Positions 1 to 10,707 of a stretch of DNA of 64,000 nucleotides are shown here, in pieces. Position numbers and translations under genes: made by a program. Numbering within the stretch: the stretch's first letter is position 1; each line of letters starts with the position of its first letter. The notes below the pieces were generated by a model. The model was given only the letters and a program-made list of their open reading frames with translations, did no database searches and was not told where the DNA came from. The DNA lies in assembly GCA_942490895.1 (NCBI GenBank), contig CALNZC010000073.1:1-64000 (forward strand), in the 5' to 3' direction. This stretch comes from JAGNXB01 sp942490895 (GTDB lineage Bacteria; Bacteroidota; Bacteroidia; Chitinophagales; Saprospiraceae).

Positions 1-135
1 GTAGAGGCAATATCGACAAATTGCTACATTTTTCCTGCAGTTCTTTCAGGAACTGCTGCGTGCTGCGCAACACGCGCAAACCGCTTAGGTTTGGATTACG
101 TTTGGCTTTGATCGCAATCAGCGTGCTTCTATGAT

Positions 136-585
136 TTACAGAGTGGCGTTGAAGTCAATGCTTTTTACCAGTGCAATTTCTGTGGCTAATACTTGGCGCC
201 CCCAGTTGAGCAGGTCTGCGTCGGACTGCGAGATGGACAAGTTGACCATATTGTAGGTCGCGCACAGCTTTTGCAATTTGCAGCGGATTACCCGATTTTA
301 TTCTTTCGCGTATTTGTGACTGGCGTTCGCTATTGTTGCGTGGAAGAGTGACGGCCACCCCACTTAATATTTTGAGTACATGTTTCCAACTTGGCGTGAG
401 CCATAACGTGGGCCGTATGCCCAGTTCAATGGCTTTGCGTAGTCGTATACAACCAACCCCTTGTTCAAGATTTCGACCACGTAATAATGCTTGTAGCCTT
501 TTACAATTTCTTTGTGTTCTACCCCTGTGATACATCCAGCGCCATGCCCGGGGTGAACTACCTTGTCACCAATTGAAAATTGCAT
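136..585 (-). pseudogene. carD: CarD family transcriptional regulator, frameshifted
   Basis: CarD-family proteins bind the RNA polymerase beta subunit through an N-terminal Tudor-like domain and stabilise open promoter complexes. From the ATG at 585 the product opens MQFSIGDKVVHPGHGAG, the hallmark CarD start, followed by KHYYVVEILNKGL. The middle (ending RERIKSGNPLQIAKAVRDL) and the C-terminus (DADLLNWGRQVLATEIALVKS, ending at a TAA at 138-136) are conserved but lie in different frames, so at least two frameshifts break the gene without internal decay. Without them the protein would be about 150-160 residues, normal for the family. It follows the S1 gene on the same strand, behind a strong terminator. 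Sequencing error is a likelier cause than a true pseudogene. Family call is sure; taxon (Chloroflexota-like) is inference. Confidence 0.8.
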
Positions 586-613
586 AACTCCTCTGTGTCT
601 GCGTACGAAGCAC

Positions 614-671
614 AAAAAAAAAAAAAACAGTGTAGGGTCGCGTTGAGTTGTTCTGTGACCCAACGCGACCC
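614..671 (-). terminator. Rho-independent terminator after the S1 gene
   Basis: A perfect 11-bp stem (GGGTCGCGTTG at 635-645 pairing with CAACGCGACCC at 661-671) is followed on the minus strand, a few bases on, by 14 T (A run at 614-627). It sits just downstream of the S1 reading frame and just upstream of the carD ATG, so it would separate the two transcripts. Confidence 0.75.
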
Positions 672-829
672 GAACAAATCTTCTGTTTGGAACTGTAGCA
701 ATTGGAATAAATTTGACTGGTTTGCCCAGTTTTCATGAATTCTGTGGATGCTCAGCTTCTCGTGCTTGTTGCGGTGTTTCTACATCCTGCATCAAACTGA
801 CCCAAAAACCGTTGTCGTCGGTTTGTTTA

Positions 830-2304
830 TCAGAAGCAGGAGTGGGAGAGGTAAATAATTGCATTGACTGCTTCAGACGCTTGTTCTTCTTCACCTTGTT
901 CAAGTGAACTTGGTTCTGTTGTTTCCGTCGTTGGAGCGATTCCTTCAGCATCTGTATTAGTAGGAGATGCAACGGCAACACGTGTTCTTTCTTCTGGCGT
1001 CGCATCTGTTGGGGATGTGTCGGCGGGTGCGGTGGGTATTTCTTCTTCTGTGATCATATCATCGATGAGGGATGCTTCGGCAACAGGTGGTGTTTCTTCT
1101 GGCGTTGCATCTGTTGGGGTTGCGTCGGCAGGTGCAGAAACTCCTTCTGGTACTGTGTCAGCAGAAGGTGTTTGCCCTGCTTCGTTTGGTTGCTCCGACA
1201 TTCTTCTTTCCATCCACTTTGGTATTATTCGTGCGCTTCTACTTGCTTTTGCGCTTTAGTGCAATGCGTTATGCATTGAATCGATACGCAAGATGCGGAG
1301 CAGTAATTTCGTCGCCGCGCTTAACATTTTGCGTGATCGGAAGGTGGTGGGTCGGCCAGTTGGACCGATGTGGACCAGTCCCTCAATGCCGCTATCTAGT
1401 GCTACAAAGGCGCCAAAGTCGACTACGTTGGTCACAACACCTGATACCAGTTGATTGACGGTGTAAGTTTCGTCTACGTTATCCCACGGGCTGGGTTGGA
1501 GCCGTTTTAGGCTGAGATTAATGCGGTTGCGTTGTTGGTCTAGACGCAGAAGGTAGACATCAACCTCTTCGCCTTCTTGTAAAACTTCTCTGGGATGTTG
1601 AACCTTTCGCCAAGCCAATTCGAATATGGAGCCCGGGCCATCAGCTCCCACTCCAGGTCAACAAATGCGCCAGTGCTGCACAGCCGGCTAACTGTGCCGT
1701 GGCACACCTGGGCCCGTTTTCAGTTCGGCCATAAGTTGCTTTAGGTCTGAGAGCGCATTTTTTGTTTGGGCCAGTCGTTCCGAAACAATCAGACGTCGTC
1801 GGCTTTTGTCTACTTCCATAACTTGCAATGACAGTTTTGGCCTTCGTACGATTGCAGAGATAGTCCTTTGAGATTGACTTGAACTGCGGCTCCCTTGTCG
1901 GGTTGTCAGTGAAGCTGGCACAAAGGCATTCAATTGACTAAACTGTACGTCGTAATCAGGCTGCCCCGATTGTGTCCCTTTGAACTGTTCCCGCTAGATT
2001 TTCCCGCTTTCAAGCAGAGTTTGGCTTTAATCCAATCTTTCCCATTGTGCTCATAGAGCGAAAGAAGCAGATTCCTCCCTGTCTTTGGCCATTACACAAA
2101 CTTTGAATCTCTTGTCCCAAGCTCAATTCCGAAGTAAATGTTTCTTCAAGGCGTTCGATATCAGAATGATGAACAAAGCCATCCATTTTGAGGCCAACGT
2201 CTACAATTATGCCGTTGTCTTCGATCTTCTAGATAATGCCTTCTCGAACTTGCCCGCTTTGGGTGTCTGTAGTCATAGAGTGCTTCCGATAGCCAATCCT
2301 CCAT
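830..2304 (-). pseudogene. rpsA: Ribosomal protein S1-like protein with several S1 domains, frameshifted
   Basis: S1 proteins bind mRNA on the 30S subunit through OB-fold S1 repeats. Three readable blocks occur in order on the minus strand but in different frames. The first starts MEDWLSEALYDYRHPKRAS at the ATG of 2304 and leads into a first S1 domain (VDVGLKMDGFVH). The second holds FVPAS and LQVMEVDKSRRRLIVSERLAQ (about 1930-1740). The third (about 1650-1330) holds WRKVQHPREVLQEGEEVDVY, RINLSLKRLQPSPWD and GVVTNVVDFGAFVALD. The last block is an acidic Ala/Pro/Thr/Glu tail with two near-copies of PTDATPEE. The order matches S1 proteins of Chloroflexota-type bacteria. At least three frameshifts are needed to read it through; an alternative ATG lies at 2321. 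Family is clear, exact ends are not. Confidence 0.7.
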
Positions 2305-2321
2305 CAATTTTCAGCCGACAT

Positions 2322-3482
2322 AAACCTATACACCTTCCATTGTATTAAAGCCAAAGCCCGGTCTTTCACCTCACAAGAGCCGGGCACCTGATAACACAGT
2401 GTGATTACAAAGAACAAAACTTGGTTCACCCAAGCATCCTTCTTCTCAAGTGCGGAAGTGGAGGAACCGCTGAAAAGCTGAACCTTTAGCGTCTTAAACT
2501 TTTGGATAAAGTGTTTTGCCTTTATTAGAGAAACCACTTGCAGTAAACCGGTTTCTTATTCAAATCATTGTATAGACTATGGTTTTTAGTTATCCTTTGA
2601 AAATTATAAAAATTGAGTTGTGTTACACAACTTTCGTTTGGAAAAAATCTTTCCCAAAAATTCTTGGTTCAAAGTGTGTTCCGTGCCCTTGTGTGAGATC
2701 AACAAGAAGAGTGGATGCAATGCTTCATACTATATTTGTGAAGAACGATTTTGTCAAATTAAAATTTTACTTTTGTTGCTATGTGGAAAATATGAGGCCA
2801 TAAGCAGCAGTTGCTGATAATATCAAAATCGGTGTTGGTTTGTTGAAGTTTTGTGTTTGGAATAAATTACGGGAGTGATACACAATGTGATGCAAATACG
2901 TTGTCAGCATTGTCATTGGATGTTTACATTAGGCGAGAGGCCATTGCACTTGCTCTGGCCGAAGCTAAAGCTGAATTATACGCCTACCACATACAAATGA
3001 ACTCGTCCCAAATGCCGGCGTGCAATCAAAGTTCGCTGCGCAACTGCAACGCCGTCTGCCACCGGATTATCCAATAAGCCAGAACTGAATCAGTCTGAAT
3101 CAAAGCAATGCTCGGTGATGTTGCCGCAGAGGAATAAGTGTTGTGCAATTTTGATTGTTGGCCTTTTGAGCTGAGCTACACGACTGGCGTGTGAGCTATG
3201 AAAATTGATGTTCTGCATCTGCGGGTGGAAGAAACGTTTGTCCCCCGAGCTTGCTCACCGCAGCCATTATGCTGCGCAGGCACAGTCTCAGGAACATATG
3301 GAGCAGTGTTTGAGGTGCCGCAGGGTCATCCGTGTGCTTGTCAGAGGATATGCAATCTGCTTTGCCAGATGCCGATAAGCCGGCCAAGAAGCGCTCATCA
3401 AGGAAGTCGGCTAAATCGGCATCTTGAAGACAAAAAGCCTTCGACCACGAAGCGGCAGCCGCAATAGTTCCTCCAAAAGAAG
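2322..3482. other. AT-rich stretch with no recognisable gene
   Basis: About 1.2 kb between the broken S1 and malQ genes. Short open frames exist on both strands but none gives a protein I recognise. Given the frameshift density on both sides, a real but shredded gene could be hidden here, for example around 2,850-3,080 (plus strand, REAIALALAEAKAELYAYHI) or 3,200-3,480 (minus strand). I make no functional call. Confidence 0.3.
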
Positions 3483-5160
3483 TCAACCCAGCGAAAGTCT
3501 GTGTTCAAAAACTTCAGTAGATCCAGGTTGTAGAAGCGGGGTTGGCGATTCCCTTAGGGTATTTGGATTTACTGAGTCTGATGGTAGATTGCTGTACAGT
3601 TCGGAATAGGAAGCAAGAGTGCTCTTGTCCACCTTTTTTAGGCTTATAGAGCCTCTTTTGTTTTCTTCGTTTGTTGAATCTTTGTCTTGATCTCCTTCTT
3701 TGGCTTTCCAGTGTCCGTAGAGGAAATTCATTTCCTCCAGGCGTGAGCGCACAAATTCATTGAGTGTGTCTTGGTCGTGCGCCAGCCCCAATTGCCGGCT
3801 TGTTTGCCGGGAAGGCCCACGCGCCTTTGCTATCCAGGTTGAGCAGGTCCTGCATTGGGGCGATAGCCAGTCGGCCACGGAACCCCAGCCCAGTCGGATC
3901 ATATCCCAGGCAATGTCGCCCGGCGCGGGCCAAATAGCGGCGGCAGAAGTCTTTTTTCGGTTTTCTGGCGTTTCGTACCAGCCACGGGTTGTGTCGTTGC
4001 CATGCGTGCCGGTGTATACCACACAATTTGACGGGAAAGTTGTGCGGCAGTAATGTTTCGGTAGGATCGCCCCAAAGAATTGCAAAATCTCTATGCCGCA
4101 GGTCAAATCATCGCGCAGCGCGATGACTTCTGTGATATTGCCCAGGTTCGGCGATGATGGGCAATGCGCCCAATGTTTGTTGTACAGCAAAAGAAGTCTT
4201 CGCTCAGCCCAGGTACCCATTCCGGTTTCGGCTGTGGGAGCATCGGCTGGCACTTCCCAATAGCCCACAAAGCCGCGAAAGTGATCCAGGCGTGTAACAT
4301 CGACAAATTGGAAGAGTGTCTTCAAGGCTCCAGCCACTCAGACGTAACCTGTTTCTGCATGGGTATCCCAACGATACAGTGATTGCCCCACAATTGGCTG
4401 GTAAGGTGGAAAATAATCTGGGGCACGCCGGCCACTACCGTCGGCTTGCCGTCATTGTCGAGATAGAATAGTTCTGCAGTTGTACCACACGCCGGCGCTG
4501 TCTTGAGCGACGAAGATGGGCATATCACCAATGATGCTGATGCCTTGTTCGTTGAGGTACGTGCGCAATGCTATCCATTGCCGAAGAAGAGGAATTGGCG
4601 AAAGGCAGATGACGTTGTGGCTGTCTTCGGCGCGGGCTTGCCTTGCTTGCTGCAAAGCTTGCTTGTTTCGTTGTTGGTGGAGTGTTTGTGGGCCAGTTGT
4701 TCCAAGCATTTGCCTTGATGCGCTTCCTTGAGCGCCATAAACAAGGCAAAATCAGGCAGCCAAGTTGTGTGCGTTTTCTGAAAAGCTCGAATTCCTCTTT
4801 GAGTTCCGCAAAATTCCCAGATTGAAAATGGGCAAATGCCCGGTCGAGCAGCGTCAGTTTCCAAGTGATGACCGAGCCGTAGTCCACGTGCCTGGCAAAA
4901 TTCCGGGCGATCCTCCAGCTCATCTTCTGTGAGCAGACCTTTCTGCAGCAACTCTGCTGACCAGATAAGGGTTGCCGGCAAAGCCGAAAACATTGATAGG
5001 GTGAATCGCCAGCCTGTAAATAAGCGGCAAATTTGCCAAGGTGCTGCCGGTTGAGGCTAAAAGTCGACCCCACCAGAATGATTTCAAATCTCCAATGCCA
5101 TCTGTAGCCAGGTAAATCAGGTGGAGCAAAATTTCCTGCGGAACGTTCAAATTTCCTCAT
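3483..5160 (-). pseudogene. malQ: 4-alpha-glucanotransferase (amylomaltase, GH77), frameshifted
   Basis: MalQ transfers maltodextrin segments between glucans in glycogen and maltose metabolism. The gene starts at the ATG of 5160 (MRKFERSAG). Family blocks follow in order across several frames: YLATDGIGDLKSFWWG, SPYQCF, AGNPYLVS, LPDFALFMALKEAHQGK, ISIIGDMPIFVAQDSAGVW, PTVVAGVPQ, VDVTRLDHFRGFVGYWEVPA (holding the catalytic Asp region), NCVVYTGTHGNDTTRGWYE and PGDIAWDMIRLGWGSVADW. The C-terminal LNEFVRSRLEEMNFLYG is near 3,740, and the frame then runs on to 3483, perhaps as a non-native tail. Every block is conserved while the frame changes repeatedly, which points to indel errors and not decay. 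It diverges from the asparaginase gene. Confidence 0.8.
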
Positions 5161-5264
5161 CGCTCAAGTCCTCGGTTGCTTTATTTGGGATGTTACATTG
5201 CCGGACGCATAATACCACTACAAAAATGAGGTTATTCACAGATTGGTTTATACAATGGTGTTTT

Positions 5265-5299
5265 AACGTTCAACGTTTCAACGTTCAACGTTAAACGTT
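5265..5299. repeat. Five AACGTT palindromes at 7-8 bp spacing
   Basis: AACGTT occurs at 5265, 5272, 5280, 5287 and 5294, immediately before the ribosome-binding site of the asparaginase gene and in the malQ/ansA divergent gap. It could be an operator array or an intergenic repeat; nothing in the sequence decides which. Confidence 0.5.
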
Positions 5300-5319
5300 C
5301 ATACAGTTGGAGGTGCTTG

Positions 5320-5963
<644 letters not shown>

Positions 5964-5966
5964 ATA

Positions 5967-8489
5967 ATGCTTCACCTGACCCTCCTCGACGAATTCGGTC
6001 CTTGTCCGAATTGCACTCCGATCGTCAATTGTCAACCTGTCTCGATCAACCTGGAAAGTGATGTTCGCTACGTCCGTTGGCTATTTACCAAAGATGGAGG
6101 GAATGTGGGTCTGGATGATGTCCTCATCACCAGTGGGGTACTCACACCTGAGGTCGGTTTTGATCTGGCCAACAGTACCATCCTCGAAGGGAATGTAGGC
6201 GATCAGAACCATCCTGTCCTGGTGACGATGGCCACACCTCCCTCTGGACCGGTGGCGATTCAAATCAGCGATGCTCTGACCGGGTCGGCCAGCCCGGGAA
6301 TTGATTATTCATTTGATCCTGTCACCCTCAATTTTGACCCGGCCGATTCATATCCCTTCACCCAGATGGTTTCAGTGACTATCCACGGGGATGGCCTGGT
6401 GGAAGGAGATGAGACGATTCACCTCATGCTGGATATTCTCAGTGGATCTGCTGAGCCGGTTCTGGACCAGCATACAGTGACAATTGAGGATGATGATTTT
6501 CCAGGCGATTGGTACCGAACTATGTCCGGTGGTGGGTGGACAAATGAAGCTGTTTGGGAGGTGTCCAATGACCAGGGCGCTTCCTGGGTGGCCGCAGGTG
6601 CCTACCCGTTCGCCACGAACAGTGATCATGTAGAGGTTTTGCATCTCCTCATGGTGGATGCCGATGTCGAAGTGGATGATTTGTTGATCACTTCCGGGGG
6701 CACTATTGAGATACCAGCCAGCAATCGGTTGGAGATCGCTCAAGCGGGATCGTCCCCTCAATGCCAACTGGAAGGGACCCTCATCGATCATGGGGTTGGA
6801 GGTGCCAATGGCTGGCGTTTTCAAAATGGTGCACGATGGCTGATGGGGGATAATGGGACCCTCATCAAAACCGGAAACAGCGCTTCCTCGGAATACCGGG
6901 ATCATTATCTCAATACTCCGGGAGCACCCAACCTGCCAGAGGGGTCCACAGTGATTTATCGATACACTGGAGCAACGGTTTCTGTTTCATCATCCAACTG
7001 GAGTTATGGGCATCTGATCTTTGAAAGCCTGGCCGGACACTATGCCTTTAACAGCCTCACCAGCCGGATCAATGAATTTGGGACCTTGACGGTCAAGGGC
7101 ACTCTGGATATCGGAGGAGAAGGTACCGGCACGGTCCTGGTGCACAATCAAAAGCAGGCCTGCACAACCCAGGGGGAGGTGATCGTTCGGGAGGGCTCAA
7201 CACTGACCAACGAATCCTATAATGGGAATACCCCCAACGGCCTCTTACTGCAATGTGAAGGACCTGCCATGCAGTTGGAAGGCATTCTGCAGCACACTTT
7301 CGGATTGGGTGAGGTACGCTTTGTGGAGCCCGCAGTGGTGGAAGGTAATGCGGATCATTTTCGTGCTTTTCACCTGACCATTGGGGCAGAGGTATTCTTC
7401 TCCCTGCACGCGCTCGTCACCAATGCCCTTGAATTTGAAGGAGGGGATAATGTGATCACGGTGGGTTCGTCTGAGATCCGGTTGCAGACCACTGTGCCGG
7501 GATCTATCCTCAATTTCAGCTCGGTCGCTTATATCGAAGGGCGATTGCGACGGGACCTCCTCTCCGGTACGGATGGCTATGATTTTCCGGTGGGCGATGC
7601 CAGTCATTATGCACCTGTACGACTGGATGTGAACACAACGGATGCCGAAAACCTGCTGGGATATTTTGACCCCTCAGGTAGCGCGCCGGGGCCAGCCAAT
7701 TGTAACAGCCCACCTCCCGGAGTTCCCTCTGGGGAATATGACTACCTCCTTTATTGTGGCGGTTGGCAGTTGATGCCGGATAACGGATCCAACCACCTGA
7801 TGACCCTGACGGTCACACCTGCGCTGGCCATGGCACCGTGGTACACCATCGCGGTAGATGAAATATTTGACCCTTGTCCCACGGGCTTGAGCAAAGACAT
7901 CACGGTTTTTGGGGACATTGATCTGTACGGGGCAGACCAGCCTTTACCGGTGACATGGGTGGACTTCCAGGTAGTCCCTCATCAAAAGGGCACAAGATTG
8001 ATCTGGAAAACGATTGATGAAGTCGACAACCGGTATTTCACGGTCGAGCACTGTCAGGATGGGATTTCATTTGAAGGACTGGGACGCATGGCCTCGGGCA
8101 AGAGTGGGGCTGGTGTGCAGACCTATGTCTTTGACCACTTGACACCAGCGGCCGGGTGGAATTATTACCGGATCCGCCAGGAAGATGTCGACGGGACCTT
8201 TGACTATAGTCCAGTCCGGGTCATCTGGAATGAAGGCGTCCACAAGGATTGGCAGTTGACTGGCCCTGGAGGGGATGGCATCCTTCAATTAACCCGGACT
8301 GGCGATCTATTCAACTCAGTGGACCTGCAAGTGGTGGACATTCTTGGTCGGGTTTGGAGCCGGATCCAGATCGGATCTGAGGAGACACTCTTTTCAGTTG
8401 CGGGGTGGCCACCTGGGCGGTATTTACTCGTCCTGCGCAATGGAAATAGTCTGGATGTCCTTTCTTTTTTCAACCCTTCCAGAATCTGA
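5967..8489 (+). CDS. Calx-beta domain surface protein with T9SS C-terminal domain, 5' truncated
   Basis: A large secreted or surface protein of unknown role, 840 residues readable. Residues about 61-177 form a Calx-beta domain (GIDYSF, VEGDETI and TVTIEDDD motifs). The middle is a repetitive beta-rich region like those of Bacteroidota adhesins. Residues from about 655 carry the typical PVTWVDFQV...DNRYFTVEHCQDG...YYRIRQEDVDG module. The last about 75 residues (VDLQVVDILGRVW, ending GRYLLVLRNG) fit a type A T9SS sorting domain. There is no signal peptide, and an in-frame TAG sits at 5949-5951, so the true N-terminus is missing; the ATG at 5967 is probably only an internal Met after the contig junction. 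Its TGA overlaps the next gene's ATG. Confidence 0.75.
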   Translation: MLHLTLLDEFGPCPNCTPIVNCQPVSINLESDVRYVRWLFTKDGGNVGLDDVLITSGVLTPEVGFDLANSTILEGNVGDQNHPVLVTMATPPSGPVAIQISDALTGSASPGIDYSFDPVTLNFDPADSYPFTQMVSVTIHGDGLVEGDETIHLMLDILSGSAEPVLDQHTVTIEDDDFPGDWYRTMSGGGWTNEAVWEVSNDQGASWVAAGAYPFATNSDHVEVLHLLMVDADVEVDDLLITSGGTIEIPASNRLEIAQAGSSPQCQLEGTLIDHGVGGANGWRFQNGARWLMGDNGTLIKTGNSASSEYRDHYLNTPGAPNLPEGSTVIYRYTGATVSVSSSNWSYGHLIFESLAGHYAFNSLTSRINEFGTLTVKGTLDIGGEGTGTVLVHNQKQACTTQGEVIVREGSTLTNESYNGNTPNGLLLQCEGPAMQLEGILQHTFGLGEVRFVEPAVVEGNADHFRAFHLTIGAEVFFSLHALVTNALEFEGGDNVITVGSSEIRLQTTVPGSILNFSSVAYIEGRLRRDLLSGTDGYDFPVGDASHYAPVRLDVNTTDAENLLGYFDPSGSAPGPANCNSPPPGVPSGEYDYLLYCGGWQLMPDNGSNHLMTLTVTPALAMAPWYTIAVDEIFDPCPTGLSKDITVFGDIDLYGADQPLPVTWVDFQVVPHQKGTRLIWKTIDEVDNRYFTVEHCQDGISFEGLGRMASGKSGAGVQTYVFDHLTPAAGWNYYRIRQEDVDGTFDYSPVRVIWNEGVHKDWQLTGPGGDGILQLTRTGDLFNSVDLQVVDILGRVWSRIQIGSEETLFSVAGWPPGRYLLVLRNGNSLDVLSFFNPSRI

Positions 8490-9202
8490 TGACCATGAAA
8501 CGTATCTCAGTTTTTCTTAGTGTTTTTCTGATGTTTTCTGTGCAATTGCTGACGGCCCAATATCATCATGAGTGGAGCGTATTCCTGGGAGTGGCCAACT
8601 ACCAGGGCGACCTGCCGGAACCTCATCTGGAGCTTTTGGAGAGCCGCCTTGCCGGAGGGCTGATCTATCGCTGGCACGGACATCCCAAGTGGGCTTTGCG
8701 CACGCAGGTGATTGCGGGCAGGATCAGTGGTGATGATCTTCATGCAGAAGCCAGAAGCAGCCGGAAGTTTCGATTTTCAACGCCATTGGTTGAGACAGCA
8801 ATAATGGCGGAATGGAAACCTTTTGGTCGACGTTCGCAATATTTCGTTGGCCGGTTCCGACCCCATATCAGTCCGTACGTGTATGCCGGTATCGGGATCA
8901 CCTATGCACGGCCAGGGCCGGAGTGTTATCGGGAGGGCATGCCTGCAGAGTTTGATCCATTTTCAGGGGAGATGCAGCAATCCTGGTTTCTGGCTGTACC
9001 TATAGGACTAGGATTGAGGGCCGACCTTCATCCGGATCTGAGTATTGGTTTGGAAGTCGGCCAGCGACCGGTCTTTTCCGACCTCCTGGATGGTGTCAGT
9101 ATCAGTGGAAATCCGGAACGAGATGATTGGTATGTGTTCAGTGGATTGACCCTTTCCTGGATGATTGGGACCAGACGATACCGGGATGTCAATGTTCAAT
9201 AG
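8489..9202 (+). CDS. DUF6089-like outer membrane beta-barrel protein
   Basis: About 235 residues with a signal peptide (MKRISVFLSVFLMFSVQLLTAQ, cleavage after AQ). The mature start YHHEWSVFLGVANYQGDL matches the DUF6089 family of small Bacteroidota outer-membrane barrels, whose role is unknown. Alternating hydrophobic strands run to the end (LGLRADLHPDLSIGLEVGQR, WYVFSGLTLSWMIG). The ATG at 8489 overlaps the upstream stop (TGATG), and a second ATG at 8495 gives the better signal peptide. The overlap suggests translational coupling to the T9SS gene. Confidence 0.65.
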   Translation: MTMKRISVFLSVFLMFSVQLLTAQYHHEWSVFLGVANYQGDLPEPHLELLESRLAGGLIYRWHGHPKWALRTQVIAGRISGDDLHAEARSSRKFRFSTPLVETAIMAEWKPFGRRSQYFVGRFRPHISPYVYAGIGITYARPGPECYREGMPAEFDPFSGEMQQSWFLAVPIGLGLRADLHPDLSIGLEVGQRPVFSDLLDGVSISGNPERDDWYVFSGLTLSWMIGTRRYRDVNVQ

Positions 9203-9289
9203 GCTGAATATCCAATGGATGAGGCAGTATTTGATCCATTCTTTTTTTGATTTCCGTTGAGGGGCCTACTTTTATGAAAAACGGAGACT

Positions 9290-9817
9290 ATGGCATTGAT
9301 CTTACCAGTGGAGGGGAAGTCCCCACAATTTGGACGTGATTGTTTTCAGGCAGAAAATGCGACCATCGTTGGCGATGTGATTTGTGGTGACGAATGCAGC
9401 TTCTGGTTCCAGTCTGTCGTACGAGGGGATGTCCATTGGATCAAGATGGGCGATCGGGTGAATGTGCAGGATGGCGCCATTTTACATTGTACCTACAAAA
9501 AGGCGCCCTTGACGATAGGCAATAATGTATCCATTGGACATCGGGCCATTGTGCATGGTTGCACGATACAGGATAATGTGTTGGTCGGGATGGGTGCCAT
9601 TGTCATGGACCATGTCGTCGTTGAGTCCAACGTGTTGATCGCCGCCGGCGCCGTAGTTCTGGAGAACAGCCGATTGGAATCCGGGCATATTTATGCCGGT
9701 GTCCCCGCGAAAAAAGTCAAAGCATTATCCGAAGAGGCCTTCAAGGACACCATCGAACGCATCGCCAGCAATTATGTGTTTTATTCCGGGTGGTTTAAGG
9801 ATGGCGGAGAGGAATGA
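9290..9817 (+). CDS. Gamma-carbonic anhydrase family protein (left-handed beta-helix)
   Basis: 175 residues, full length for the YrdA/PaaY group. Hexapeptide repeats are visible throughout (ATIVGDVICGDECSFW, VNVQDGAILHC, LTIGNNVSIGHRAIVHGC, VLVGMGAIVMDHVVVE), with the metal-ligand His pattern of gamma-carbonic anhydrases (IGHRAIVHG). GVPAKKVKALSEE and a C-terminal helix follow. Family members form trimers; some hydrate CO2, and many paralogues have no measured activity. It stands alone, followed by repeat-rich DNA. A beta-class enzyme is encoded 51 kb away at 60,873. Confidence 0.85.
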   Translation: MALILPVEGKSPQFGRDCFQAENATIVGDVICGDECSFWFQSVVRGDVHWIKMGDRVNVQDGAILHCTYKKAPLTIGNNVSIGHRAIVHGCTIQDNVLVGMGAIVMDHVVVESNVLIAAGAVVLENSRLESGHIYAGVPAKKVKALSEEAFKDTIERIASNYVFYSGWFKDGGEE

Positions 9818-9823
9818 TATTTT

Positions 9824-9856
9824 GGGTAAAGGGTAAAGGGTAAAGGGTAAAGGGTA
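9824..9856. repeat. GGGTAAA tandem repeat
   Basis: A perfect 7-bp tandem repeat of about 4.7 copies, followed by degenerate purine-rich repeats to about 9,965 (GGGTATAGGGTAAA and G runs). It is non-coding on both strands and lies just after the gamma-carbonic anhydrase gene. Confidence 0.8.
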
Positions 9857-10707
9857 TGAGTGAAAGGGAAATTCCGGGGGGGAAAAAGGGTATAGGGTAA
9901 ATCTTGTTCACGGGTGCGGACTGAGGGAACGCCCAGGGGGGGGACGAGGGTGAAAAAGGGAAGGGGGAATTTGGTTAGTATGTAGTGGGGTTCTCTTGTT
10001 TGCTTCCATAATGATGTCAATAGCCATGGGCATAATCCAATTCCTCCCACACCCTTACCCCCGACTGAAGTCGGGGGCTATTCACAAAACGGCTAATTGT
10101 GCAGGGGACTTTTTATTAAACTAAACGACAATATTCTTTCAGAAATAGGATTTAATACCTCTATTGCCTCGAGCTTTTTGACCGCGGGAGGAGATTAGAT
10201 CGGGGAATAATTGAAAACAAAATTGGCTTTAGCTATTAAAATGACCATTGCGGAAGCCGTCAATTTTTAGCGAAACGGTTTACGGTAGCCAAGTATTTTT
10301 TATAGGAATAGATGACAATCTTCATTCAGAAATAGGAATATGAATCAATAGCCCCGGGCCTTAGCCCGGGGTAAGGAATAGCCTGAAACCGGCTTTAGCC
10401 GCATGGGGCATGTCGTTCTTGTGTTTTTGGTAAAAAGAGGATTCCTACTACCAGCCATAAATGGAAATCATGCCTTAAAGGGCTGATGAGGCTAAAGCCA
10501 ATTTCTTCTACATCTTTACCCTGGCTAAAGTCGTGGGCTAATCACTCGGCAATGATATGTGGTGTTTCTAGATGAATATAACGCAGGTGTTAATAACCCG
10601 GGGCTTTCAACCTTCGGCAGACAGGTAGCCGGGAGTATATAAGGGTAATAAACCGGCTTTAGCTGCAGAGGATGCCAAGAGTATATTGAATATATAATCT
10701 GAAGGAA
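9857..10707. other. Hairpin-rich intergenic region without genes
   Basis: About 850 bp with no credible coding frame. It holds several small palindromes of the kind scattered in Bacteroidota intergenic DNA: CCCCCGACTGAAGTCGGGGG near 10,058, CCCCGGGCCTTAGCCCGGGG near 10,351, and several GGCTTTAGC units. A GACCGCGGGAGGAG motif near 10,180 is related to the longer repeats at 24,265 and 24,855. Confidence 0.55.

Noticed and set aside
1..135. Possible partial gene on the minus strand after carD
   Set aside because: A peptide can be read (around LIAIKAKRNPNLSGLRVLRS), but with no start, no stop and no match I can name.
5991..5996. EcoRI site (GAATTC) close to the junction as a cloning scar
   Set aside because: GAATTC occurs at several other places in the window (for example near 736 and 4,797), and the homology break lies 25-45 bp earlier.
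9824..9856. GGGTAAA repeat as telomere-like DNA
   Set aside because: It is not the plant-type telomere unit, has under five copies and lies inside a bacterial gene series.
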